From NCBI GenBank assembly GCA_032718475.1, contig JAUCBJ010001742.1:1-28739 (forward strand): 28,739 bases of DNA. The letters are read 5' to 3'. Below, one piece after another: positions 10,732 through 21,400 of this stretch. The position numbers were made by a program, and so were the translations under genes. This DNA is from Nemertoderma westbladi (taxonomy: Eukaryota; Xenacoelomorpha; Nemertodermatida; Nemertodermatidae). The notes beneath the pieces were generated by a model that searched no databases, had not been told where the DNA came from, and saw only the letters and a program-made list of their open reading frames with translations. Each line of letters opens with the position of its first letter. Positions within the stretch are counted from its first letter, which is position 1.

Positions 10732-12290
10732 AGGGATCATATGAGAGACAGCGGTTTACTCAGATAGAGCCGACTATACAACAGAACCCTAGCCAGGAAT
10801 TTATTACGAGGGATGAGTTAAGTGCTAGTTTAGCGCAAGCTATTTCGCCGCACATCCAACCTATAACGGACATGCTTAGTAACCTGCAGTTAAAGGAAGC
10901 AGCCCTGGTAAGAAGTAATTCAAATCCTAGCAGGCCTGACTTAGATAAAGTCCAACCTAGTCAACGAGTACGTATATCGGAGGCAACTATACCACATAGA
11001 CCTCAGGTAAGGACGCCTGTCCCGACTATTTCTAATCCCAATTTCGAAAATTTGGCAGAGAAGTTTATACAGGAGGCTTGGGTCAGGGCCTCGGGCCAAC
11101 ACGAGCGCTAAGGACTGACACTGAATCAATCGATGAAGAGGAAGACATGAGACGTCAGAAGTCCCGAATCTATAAGGAAAGAAGGACGGACGCGGAGCAG
11201 GTAAGTTTGAACCACCGGGAAAGGACCAGACTTAATAACCCTGCAGAACTAAACCATTTGTTAACCCGGAACGACGCAACTCTTAGAGACATAGGGAAGT
11301 TTGCCGCTAGGCAAGGACTACCGCGCAACAACCCCAGAAGTTTATGGGCAACCATAAGCACTGGAGGACATTCAAAACTTATGCCGATGAACAGCTGACC
11401 AACAGCACCTTTACTCCCAACGAGAAGTTTAACTATTTGCTTCAAATGCTCCATCGAGAACCTAGAGTCATTGCTGACAATTTTGTTGGCAATGAAAGAG
11501 CGTTTGAGTTAGCAATAAAGACACTTAGCGACATCTACGGGAATAAAACCAAGATGGCACAGTCGATAGTGCAAGACTTGAGTAAAGGCGGAAGGATAAC
11601 AACTCCGTTAGAGCTGTTGAACTTAGCGAACGCTATTTCGAACGCATTGGACATCTTGAGGATGGTGAATCTACCTCATCATGGTGATCACGCCGAAGTT
11701 TTAAAGAGTGTAATAAGATGTTTAAACATGCGTTACAGACAGAAATGGCGCAAATTAGAGAATAAGTTGGAGGGTCAAGGTAAGGTGTTGACACTTCAAC
11801 ACATTCATGACATGATAGCCACAGACGCAGTAGCAGAGATGAAATCAAATTTCTCAGAGGAGAATATGAGAGAGTCTAAACCTGTTACTGGTAAGTCTAT
11901 GGTAAGTTTTGACGATGACAGGACCACTGTGACATTTAACTCAGTAGACAGATATAATTCGAGTACCCCAGCCTTTAGATCAGACTCGCGAGTATGGTCA
12001 GGTGAGCGGTTAGATAGACCTAGGTTAAAGCAACAAGAGTTGCCGGATGGATTTGTAGGTTGCCAATTCTGCTTACTAAGGAGGTAAGATCTGACAATCA
12101 TAAGTTAGATAGTTGCAGACGGTTCAAATAATTAAATTTGGAACAGAGAAGAGTTCAAGTGCGGACGTTGGACACCTGTTGGGCATGTCTTGCACCAGGT
12201 CATGTACGGCGGCAGTGCCCGAACAGCAAGGACGGATGCATGGAATGCGGCAGACTACATCACAAGTTGCTACATGCAGATTTCCATACC

Positions 12291-13354
12291 CCAATGGATC
12301 GTTACTTACAGCGAAATCCTCAAAGGAAGGGGAGCAAAGAACCCGTATCGATAAGGAGAAATACGTACACCGGCATTCAGGACGATGGTTATCAACCAGG
12401 TTTGTCGGACGAGGATGGCGAGTCGAGTGCGAGAGAGGTGACCTGCCAAGGTTTCACCGCGGATAGTTCATCGACCAGCGCGTGGACGTATTTATCATCG
12501 GCCACGTCGGAGATATTTAGCGTGATTCCGGTGAAACTTACCAGAGATAAGGGATTGAAAAGAATATATGTGATGTTGGACACTGCGTCCACATTATCCT
12601 ATATCAACGAGGAAGTGGCGAGAGCCGTTTCTAGCTTCCAAGATGCCGAGGAGATCCAAATAGAGTTGAAGTCTATGCACGGGGTAGGGGACACAGAATT
12701 TTGGTAGAACTAGACTCCCTACTTCCGAGAGAGCAACACACTCGACAAGAACGAAGAGCATTGCCATTGGACGGATTCAAGTGTCTAGCTATGAAGGGGT
12801 TCGGCAGGCAGTTAGGTAAGGTGCCACCGATGAGTCCCATAGCACAGGAGTATTTTGACAAGGTTAGAGTACCGAGACACCAGGTAGGTTATAGGAATGT
12901 TTCTATGTTAATTGGTGCAGAACAGCTGATCACACACCAGATATGGAAAACGAGACCAGCTGAGCCGCATGTAAATGGACCACATGCCCATAGGACTATA
13001 TTAGGTTGGTATACAAGAGTGCCCATGTCCTATGAGTTTACAGGTGGCGACAAGCCAATAGACAGATACAACGAATTACAGCCTATAGCTGAACCACCGT
13101 TAGTAGAACCACCAGACATAGACGAGTTTAGGAGAACTTGTATTGACCATTATAGTGACGTTAGCGAGTCGGACGAGGAGTTGATTCCCGATAATGTTAG
13201 GTTGTCGGAACCACTTCACAATGACCAGACAGATAGTGAACCCGAGGACTACTGTTATCAGACCCGTGGGTCTGGTTCAGCGGCCCACGCTACCTATTTG
13301 AGTAACATTTTGACTTATACCGACATAGTGGAGGGTCAAGTGGCTAAATATTGA
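12291..13354 (+). pseudogene. pol: BEL/Pao aspartic protease region, broken
   Basis: The frame continuing from the gag zinc knuckles has a linker, then an aspartic protease active site in YVMLDTASTLSYINEEVA (D-T-A-S in place of the common D-S-G/D-T-G; BEL/Pao enzymes are variable here). A frameshift near 12700 splits the protease, before the downstream part NVSMLIGAEQLITHQIW ... RTILGWYTR, the LIGAD/LGW signature of Pao-type polyproteins. The frame closes at TGA 13352-13354, but coding continues in the same frame into the RT, so this TGA is a nonsense change. The enzyme would have cut the polyprotein in the particle. Confidence 0.8.
13258..13275 (+). repeat. Palindrome family copy 2 (protease/RT linker)
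   Basis: Core TCAGACCCGTGGGTCTGG. Relative to the ideal CCAAACCCGCGGGTTTGG it has A4 to G and T15 to C, a paired change that keeps the stem, plus two C-to-T changes. Outer arms are weak (about CTG/CAG only). Frame reads S-D/Q-T-R-G-S-G style linker (QTRGSGSA). Confidence 0.65.
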
Positions 13355-15240
13355 GACCTAGACATTTTCCAATACAGTGAGGAGGAGTTGCAGAAGGAAT
13401 TGATACGCCAGGACCTTGAGACAGGAGCCAGAACCGTCGAATGGCTGGATAAGGACGCAATGGAACCCGGTGGATATGACCTAGCCATGTCTACTGATGA
13501 GAAACGGGCGCTGGAGATGATGGAAGATACCATACGTCTGCTACTGACTGGACATTTTGAAGTTGGAATGTTGTGGCGTCGACAACCACCTAAGTTGGAG
13601 AACAACTACAGCTTAGCCTTGAAAAGATTGAACGGAATAAGGGCTCGGTTGTTAAGGAATCCGGACATTAGGGAGAAGTATTGCGCCCAGATCAACAACT
13701 ATTTTGCCAAGGGATTTGCTGGGAAGGTAGAGGAGCCGGACTTAGTGACGGACCAGACTTATTACCTCCTACACCACTATGTGACTCACCCTGACAAACC
13801 TGACAAAGTCCGAGTAGTCAACGACTGCGCAGCAGTCTACAGAGGTATGTCCCTGAATTCAGAGTTGATGGACGGTCCCAACCTGAACAATTATTTGATA
13901 GGTATACTTTTACGTATTAGACAGCGGCGATTCGCATTTACTTGTGACATCGAGGCGATGTTTCACCAGGTAAGAGCCTGTAAGGCAGACCAGGATAGTC
14001 TTAGATTTCTCTGGTTTGAGAATGAAGACTTATCCGGCCCAGTGGTTACATACCAGATGTACGTTAGGATATTTGGCGCCCGCGATAGTCCAAATGGCAC
14101 GCTGTTTGTTCTAAAGAAAACGGCAACAGCCCAGATTGGTAAGTACCCAGTAGAGGTTATTGAGTCCATCTTGAGAAACTTCTACATGGACAACGGATTG
14201 GTGTCTAAGGACACAGCGGAATAAGCCATAGAAGTGGCTCACGGCCTGCAAGAGTGCTTGGCTACAGGGGGATTCCCTCTGACCAAGTTCACTACAAACT
14301 CGGAGGCCCTATTAGAATCGTTCCCGGTGAAAGATCGCGGGAGCGGAGACATTGAATTGGGGGTAGAACCCATCCCCATGACACGAGTACTGGGACTCGC
14401 TTGGAATCCGAACACGGATAAGTTCCAGGTAAGAGTTAGATTTGAGCCCAGTAGTCCAGACAAAGTTTTGACAAAGAGAATTTGCTTATCGACATTGAGT
14501 AGACTATTTGACCCGATGAACTTTATCAGTCCGGTAATATTACAGGCACGAGCGTGCATGAGGAAAATTTGGTTGTCCAACCTCGAGTGGGACGAACCAA
14601 TATCTCCTATACATGCAAAGCAGTGGAGAGAGTGGGAAGCCGAGTTACATCTATTGAAAAATATAGATGTACCCCGTTCCTACTTTCCGAATCAGCTGAT
14701 ATTCCCAGCTGATCTCGAACTCCATTTGTTCAGTGACGCAAGTGACACCGGATTTGGTATGGTAGCCTACCTTCGCCGAGAGGTAAGTCAGGACAAGTTT
14801 GAGACGGCTTTTGTGACTTCTAGATCAAAGACAATGCCGGTCAAATACATGACTGTCCCTCGTGCAGAGTTACAGGTGGCAGTAGTTTCAGTCGAGGTAA
14901 GTAAGCAGATAATAGAGGAGTTAGACACGACATTGACCTTATTCTATTGGACGGACGCATCCTTAGTGTTAGTATATATCGCAGCCGACAATATTGCACT
15001 AAAGACATTTGTGGCCAACAGACGCGCTCAGATCGTAGACGTTTTGACGAAGGAACAATGGAGACATTGTCCGGGAGTGTTGAACCCGGCCGACATAACT
15101 TCGAGAGGTGCAATGCCGGTGGAATTCTGTCAGGAAGAGTCGCAGGAGTTTTGGTTGCATGGACCTGATTTTCTAACAAGGACACAGGAACATTGGCCAG
15201 AGCGACTGAAGATAGTGACCAATCCGATGCCAGAAGATGC
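13355..15240 (+). pseudogene. pol: BEL/Pao reverse transcriptase and RNase H, broken
   Basis: The same frame as the preceding protease half continues past TGA 13352. RT motifs seen: KVRVVNDCAAVYRG, motif A FAFTCDIEAMFHQV, motif B-like RIFGARDSPNGTLFVLKK. Motif C reads NFYMDNGL where FYVDD is expected, so the second catalytic aspartate is Asn. TAA 14222-14224 interrupts the frame ten codons later; the text after it (AIEVAHGLQECLATGGFPLTKF) continues the RT thumb. RNase H follows with LHLFSDASDTGFG, TVPRAELQ, YWTDASLVL and LNPADITSRG, giving the usual D-E-D-D set. Neither domain could be made from this copy without suppression of the stop. Confidence 0.88.
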
Positions 15241-15292
15241 AGAGGTCAAAGTGGAGAAAGTCTCTAAGTCAAAGTCTAAAGCCAAACTCAAG

Positions 15293-15355
15293 TCATTGGA
15301 GCGGCCTGAAGAGTCATTGGAGCGGCCTGAGATATCATTGGAGCAGCCCGGAGAC
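15293..15355 (+). repeat. 21-bp coding repeat, three units
   Basis: Three units of TCATTGGAGCGGCCTGA plus four variable bases, in the linker between RNase H and integrase. It encodes a 7-residue repeat SLERPE(E/I), the last unit diverged to SLEQPGD. Confidence 0.85.
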
Positions 15356-15477
15356 ATGTCAGACCTACAGACTTACGTGACTACTATGTCAGGAAGGGTA
15401 AGTTATGACATAAAACCACCCTTACAGACTAAACCAGAGTCACAGTTGGTAAGTGACGGACAGAAAATGACCGACAC

Positions 15478-15528
15478 AATGGAGCCTTTGGTTTCCAAAC
15501 CTGCGGGTTTGGATTCGAAACTTCCATT
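15478..15528 (+). repeat. Palindrome family copy 3 (RNase H/integrase linker)
   Basis: Core CCAAACCTGCGGGTTTGG at 15495-15512, one CpG-type C-to-T from perfect. Outer arms AATGGA (15478-15483) and TCCATT (15523-15528) pair fully, with partial pairing of the TTT/AAA stretch in between. Frame reads S-K-P-A-G-L-D. Confidence 0.8.
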
Positions 15529-17603
15529 AGTTAGCGGACAACCGTCGCTGGCATTAGAGCCAGCTAGTATTTATGATAAATTACTAAATTCGTCTGCCTC
15601 TTGGATGACAATTTGTAAAAGAACTGCGTGGTTAAGCCGATATATTCCGTACCTTTGTTTAAAACATTCGAAACATTTCGGAGAACAAATGAGCACTAAT
15701 AGTGAGCGAATTCAGAAATTGAAACAACCTCTGACAGAGGATGAAATTGATCAAGCGGAATTAAAGCATTTGAAGCATTATCAAATGTGTGCCTTCCCAA
15801 AAGAATTCCATCTATTATCGGCTCAACGACCAGTTCTCTATAAACCCCTTAGAAAATGGAGTCCATTAATCCATAAGGGTTTGATTTGTCATAGATCGAG
15901 AATCCAGACTGTCGACATAAACTCACAGTTTAGGTTCCCAGTGATAATCCCTAGTCACCCAATAGAATTTCAAAGAGCGATTCCATGGGATATACACAAG
16001 CGATTGCATCACGCGGGAAAGTTACACTGTTTGTCGGCAGCGAGACAGTGATTCATTCTATTGCAGCCAAGCAGGGCAGTAGGTACTATGTACGACGCCT
16101 GTCTGGTTTGCAAGAGGGTGAATGCCAGAGTATTGGAACAGGAGATGGCTGAACTCCCAGAAGCGAGAGTGCAGGCATATGACCCACCCTTTACGAATAC
16201 AGGGATGGATTGTTTTGGTCCGATTGAGGCAAAGAGTGGACGGCTGACCCACAAGCGATGGGGCCTGCTACTGACATGCATGGCTAGTAGAGCCATACAT
16301 ATTGAGCGTGTGGCAGACATGTCGACCACATCTCTGCTCCTGGCCTTAAAGAGATTTATGGCCAGGAGAGGACTAGTAAAGGCGTTTTACTCTGATAACG
16401 GTACAAACTTTGTCGGAGGGAATAGCGAGTTAAACGTGGCACACAAAGCAGCACAGAATAAAGAAATTTCTGCAGCACTTTTGCCCCAAAGAATAGAGTG
16501 GAGATTCAATACTCCAGAAAGTCCTTGGAGAGGAGGAAGTTGGGAGCGTTTAGTTTGCTCTATAAAGCAGGGCATTGCCAAAACATTGCCTGTGAACAAA
16601 CAACTTACCGACGACGAGCTGGTCACAGCTTTCATCGAAATCGAGCATACACTAAACTCGAGGCCGATAGCTATGTTGCCAGACGGTGTTGCATTAACGC
16701 CGAATCATTTGCTAATGCAGAGTCCAGCATTTCTTGTGCCGGCATCAGAACCCATTAGTGCCGACCTATATAGTCGTAAGAGCTGGAAAATAACTAAAAA
16801 AATGAATAATGGAAAATAAATTTGTGGCGTACACATTCTGGGAATATTGGCGGGAATACTATCTTCCCACCATATCTACCAGATCAAAGTGGTACAAAAC
16901 GGTTAGGAGCCTCCAAAGAGGAGACTATGTATTGATAACCGAGCCGATTGTCAAGAGAAAATATTGGGAGACGGGAGTCATCTTGCATATACACCCAGAC
17001 GTGCAAAACATAGTGCGCACAGTCACTGTGAAAATTAGGTGCAAGTGTCCGAAACCAAAGAAGTGTAAAACTAATGGTTTACGCACCTTGGACCGACCGG
17101 TCCAAGATATTGTGTTATTAGAGGAGACACGCATCAAGACAGGAGATTATAATTTGTCTCCTGCCTCAAAACAAAATTAGTGTTGGACGCAACTCACTTT
17201 GTATGCATTCCTCGTATGCAAATACTAGGAAATGCATAGGAGCGGGATTGTGGTGATTTGCGTTGAGTTGTCTGGTGGGTATCAAAAAAAATTTTATTTT
17301 CAAAATTTTTTGAAAATTAAAAATTAAAAAAAAAATTTTTAAAATTAGAAGTGAACCCAAGACAATCTCAGACGCTGTGTATAGACGCATTTTGAATTTG
17401 TCTATAGACACAATAATTTGAAAAGTCATGAAGCCTGGAAAATAGCATTTAGAAACCATGGTGACGGCTATATTATGTAGGAGTGTAAATTGAGTTTAGC
17501 AACTTCCTCAGATTGGTGCCAGCAGTGCAACTAAGGTGCTAAAGGTTAGTAGCACCAGAGCGTACACGGACCCCACTCAGTAGTTTGCAGTGAAGTGTGA
17601 TGT

Positions 17604-17637
17604 TCGATTATCAAACCTGTGGGTTTGGTATAGTCGA
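17604..17637 (+). repeat. Palindrome family copy 4 (non-coding)
   Basis: Core TCAAACCTGTGGGTTTGG at 17611-17628. Outer arms TCGATTA (17604-17610) and TATAGTCGA (17629-17637) pair through TCGA and TAT with one mismatch and a 2-base bulge. This copy lies outside any gene, so the structure is not a by-product of protein sequence. Confidence 0.8.
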
Positions 17638-17830
17638 GCGTTGAGACTATTGTCCTTTCTAACTACTGTAGCTTAGTACAAGTAATGGGAGTAGTTTGGG
17701 CATCAAAAAGTGAGTTGGTCACAGCCAGTTTATCTCCAAAGTTTTTGCGCTATGCATGGGAATAGGTTAGAGGATAGTTAGGAATGAGACGGGATCTAGA
17801 GAGTCGAACCTGAACTGCTGGAAGGCGGGC

Positions 17831-17846
17831 GGGGGGGGGGGGGGGG
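17831..17846 (+). repeat. G16 homopolymer
   Basis: Sixteen Gs preceded by GGCGGGC in the spacer between pol and the extra ORFs. Length is uncertain for technical reasons. It can form a G-quadruplex on the RNA-sense strand. Confidence 0.85.
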
Positions 17847-18014
17847 CTCATGAGGTCTGACATCTAACTGATTTACCCACAGCGTAATTAGTTACGTAAC
17901 GGAACCTTATTGGGATATATATATATATGTATATACGCGGATTGTAATGGAGAAGGGAATTAGAGCCCAACCAAATGAATCGAATCGAATGTTTACTACC
18001 ATGGAAGGTCGGTA

Positions 18015-18395
18015 ATGGAGCTAAATGGAAAGTATAAACCCTCTTACGATAAAGAATTAAGGAGGGAAAGAATGAGAGCGTTGGGGGACAGTATGGAAGT
18101 TTTGCGGAAGGAGTATCGCACTCGGTATCCCTACGATTTCGCGTTAGACGTATGCGACATTAGTGCAGACCCGGACGAGGAGATCGCACGGCTGTACCAT
18201 ATGAACATGTATTTACGACATGAAGAGCCTCTACCTGCAGTCCGAGATTAGTTCGACAGAATGCATCTTTACAGGAGGACTCGAGGCGAGGATCAAGAGA
18301 CGTCGAAGGTCTTCAGTGTATACAAGTTGTTCTATAAATGTGGTGAATGCATGAACAAACAAGACGTGGCGATTCCCGACCGATTGGACGAGTAA
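18015..18395 (+). pseudogene. Short ORF upstream of ORF3, one amber codon
   Basis: ATG 18015 opens 78 codons (MELNGKYKPSYDKELRRERM ...) to TAG 18249-18251. The same frame then runs on through a segment with YKCGECMNKQDV to TAA 18393-18395, so the original product may have been about 126 residues. It is charged and helical at the N-terminus, with no signal peptide, and I recognise no family. It is in the same frame as the large ORF that starts 70 bases later; only TAG, TAA and a TGA (18417-18419) separate them and there is no frameshift. It could be the decayed N-terminus of that protein or a separate accessory gene. Confidence 0.45.
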
Positions 18396-18464
18396 CATCC
18401 TAAACCGATATTAACGTGATGTCAAGCTCACCAATTCCTTAGATACAACGAGGGAGGTTACCCA

Positions 18465-21400
18465 ATGAGCAACCCGATGATCAGTATCGACTTCAGCAGA
18501 AAGCGGCCTCCAAGACCTATTACGCTGACCGTTACGACATTAGATCCGTATACGGAGATTAAACCCTGTTCGACACCCAGTTTGATAGAGACAGCAGCGG
18601 CCATTTCGCTATACCGAGCCTACAAGGATCTAGAGGTGCGGCGCGAAGCGGCACGGGACTCGGGTACCAAACCCGTGGGTTTGGAGCTCTCGAGTCCCTG
18701 GACTACGTTTACTTTACCTCATCGAGCGAGAAGCCTCACGCCTGAGCATCAGGACGACATAGACGCGTTGCGGCAGGAGGAGCGAGCAGCGAAGGCAAAA
18801 CAATTATTCGATGCGCGGGTAGCGGAATATAATAAGACCGCGGATAGACATCAGGAGGAGACGAGGAGAATGACCGGATTTGTTCCACAGGCCGTATCTC
18901 AACCCCGACCGGTGTATCATTCCGACGGCAATAAACCTGCGATATTGGTAGATCACCCGGAGTCGCAAGAAGCAAATAGATTCTTGCCGATGGTGAGGAT
19001 GTCGGATCATTGGAACGTCGACTGTCTACGGGAAGTTTTATGCGCGAAGTTTTTGCGTGATGTCCCGATGCAGATCACAGACTATGACACATTGGATAAG
19101 ATTGGAGCTCCGGGGAAGGAGATTAAGCTATTCGGATGGTTAGACAAGTACATCAAGGTATGGGTCGCGGTGGCTACATTTCCAGATGACGAGGAGGTAG
19201 ACCAGGCGTGGCTGAGGAGAAAGGGATCTTACACCCGATATGACGACCACAAGGCTATCGAGCGCATGTGGACCCCATCAGAAGAGATTCAGCGTCAGTG
19301 GAGGAAAACGGAGGAATCACTGCAGGATTGGAGAGTGATGTTCTACAACAATGAAGGAGGGTCTCATCAGGAATGCTTGACTAGTAAGTGCATTCAAATT
19401 CGCGCGGCCGATGGTGTGACTCATGTGTTTATGCGCGTAAGAGCGGATAGAGAGAAACTGGAGCCCATAATCACGACACAATATCGGAAGGGGAAGGATC
19501 CTAGGGAACAGATTTTGGAGGTATGCAGGCGAGGAGGTATGCACGGAGCGGAGCGTATCGACGCCAGGATGCTACCCAAGAAAGTTAGAGAGGTGTTTCT
19601 TAACCAAGATTATGTCAAGGTGGGATCGGGAGTCCAGAGCGATTTGGAAAGTGACTTTAACGCCATGACTGATTTGGAGGATAGATTGCCAAGACCGTTT
19701 GTCGACACCAAGCTATTGTTGCTATGGGCACAGGATATTGGAATTTATAGGGAGTATCCCAACTCTGCCAAGACTGGTATGGGCTTCATAGCACATTTAT
19801 TGTATAATTGGGACTTCAAGTTGAAGACGCAGAAGAAATACGAGGAGGCGTATGGTGAATATAACACGCCACCGGGAGCAGAGTTTAAATCCCACTTCAA
19901 GCGGCAAGCGTTAGTGTATTGGAACATATGCGCGCCACCCCGTGCGTCACTACAATATTATTTGGTGCTTGAGTCGAACACGGTAACTTGTTTAGTAGCG
20001 GATATCGTTGCGCGAGTTTTGAAGCGTCATCCATTGGTGTTCGGAGGAGATCAATACGTTCGCTCGAAAGGGGGAATCCAATCCGACGTGATGAAGCGTT
20101 TCTTAACCCCGTTCTTCAACCAATCGTTAGAGAATACGTCGATGGTGAGGAGAGGATTAGCGATATTCGAAGGGATATATCGACAGAATATCGGAGATTT
20201 GGGAGACCGACCGTCGATGGAGTATCTGACGCCAGAAGCTTTGGAGAAGTGGTTCGGGAATCAAACCCACGGGTTTGGTACTCCCTTCCACTCGGAGGCT
20301 GATAGACCTGTTAGAGAGGGTTGGCCGGAGACGTTAGTAGAGGTGTTTGGAGTAGAACTTCTGGTAGAGAAGACATATCCGAAACGAACGCGGGAGGAAA
20401 TATTGGAGATAGAGGAAAAGGGCGAGGATGTTTACTTCGTTCCGGATCGACAACCTTTAACTGGAGAGGATGACATCGTATTAGACATTGGGAAAGAAGG
20501 AAGTGTGAAACCGATTGGAGACCTCATATACGAGAGGGCCTGGTTTCCACAAGCGCATAGGTGCAAGTTGTGCGGCAGCACAAGGCACAATCAAAAATCG
20601 TGCGACGCAGTAGTGGAGGCGGCGCATAAGGTCTGCCGTTGGTGCAACGAGACCAACCATTCATTTCATACGTGCACCGTTTTCATTTCTCAATGTGGAT
20701 ATTGTGGAGTAAAGGGACATTGTAGCGCAAGATGCCAACTGCGAGACGATTCCTTCCAAAACCATAGCGCTAACCTACTTCGGGAGATGCTAGATAAGTG
20801 GGAGAGTGTGGCTGACTACCACATACAAGCGCAGATGCATTGGTTACCATTTAAGGCGGGATATGGATTTTGGGCGGTAGACCCATCACATGTTGCATAC
20901 GAGCCATATTTGCAGTCGTTACCACAATATCAGGAGCTCATCCTAACCGCTCAAGACCTTCCACAGAACACTGGAGTCATAGTTGTTCGGGAATACTTCA
21001 GACAACTAAATATGGATAATAAGTACACTTGGAACTTTGTTGCTATTTGTGACCGTATCACGAAAGGTCTATTTTCGGAAACTAGAAAGGTGGTGCGCGC
21101 GCGAGGAGATTGGAGGATGGCGGCTATTCAATACTGCAACGAATTCCTATTGACTCACGTACCAGTGGGGTCGTTGACCGCTCGGAGAATTGAAGAACAG
21201 CGAACCACAGCGCCCACAGTGACGACCGTTGGAGCTCAAGGCTCACGGAAGGAACCAGGAGGAGAGGTCCGAGACAAGCATCAAGTCAAGGACGACCACT
21301 ATCATTTGATTATAGAGGCTCAGCGATTGCAGCGCAAGGCGCAGGGGGCGTCGGAGAAGGCGCGTGTGCAATTGCAAAAGGAAGAGTTGGCGGAAGTGAC

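Larger units (their letters stand above)
8884..12290 (+). pseudogene. gag: BEL/Pao gag, broken
   Basis: ATG 8884 opens MSVSDKEALEDSYETAAG. The frame stops at TAG 8956 and resumes one frame over in an acidic stretch, so there is a frameshift at about 8957. An alpha-helical part follows, then a strongly charged coiled coil built on four 33-bp units (10041-10172). TGA at 10236-10238 lies in frame; the context suits a former CGA arginine codon. Frameshifts at about 11105 and 11340 precede a DUF1759-like capsid part (FKTYADEQLTNSTFTPNEKF, LQMLHREPRVIADNFVG). A first zinc knuckle starts CQFC at about 12060, is cut by a frameshift near 12080 and ends HKLDSC. TAA 12129-12131 is in frame. The second knuckle CWACLAPGHVRRQC and the CMECGRLHHKLLH motif close the region. 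The domain order is that of BEL/Pao Gag, which assembles the particle and binds the RNA. At least six lesions make it non-functional. Confidence 0.85.
15241..17180 (+). pseudogene. pol: BEL/Pao integrase with C-terminal DUF5641-like part, broken
   Basis: After RNase H comes a charged linker with three 21-bp units (15293-15355; SLERPEE, SLERPEI, SLEQPGD). The integrase zinc-binding part shows HKRLHHAGKLHCLSAARQ, is cut by TGA 16049-16051 (context suits CGA arginine), and ends with CLVCKR. The catalytic core has all three acidic residues: NTGMDCFGPI, FYSDNGTNFVGG and SPWRGGSWERLV. HTLNSRPI and LTPNHLL follow. A frameshift near 16812 precedes the C-terminal part with FWEYWREYYLPTI, RGDYVLI and YWETGVI, the chromodomain-like tail usual in BEL/Pao. 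This enzyme would insert the DNA copy and make the 5-bp duplication seen at the element ends. Confidence 0.88.
17181..18014 (+). other. Non-coding spacer after pol
   Basis: No coding frame. It holds an A/T-rich self-complementary run (about 17284-17345), palindrome copy 4, a run of 16 Gs (17831-17846), and an AT alternation (about 17916-17935). In retroelements with an extra 3' gene this is where a splice acceptor for a subgenomic RNA would lie; I see no convincing one. Confidence 0.5.

Noticed and set aside
10238-16051. TGA as a sense codon (variant genetic code), since several TGA stops interrupt gag-pol
   Set aside because: TAA and TAG interruptions and frameshifts occur too, and at 10236 and 16049 the context suits CGA arginine turned to TGA, so ordinary decay explains it.
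18925-18950. Possible eighth palindrome copy (AAACCTGCG followed by ATATTGG)
   Set aside because: Only 13 of 18 positions fit, the right half does not pair with the left, and there are no outer arms.
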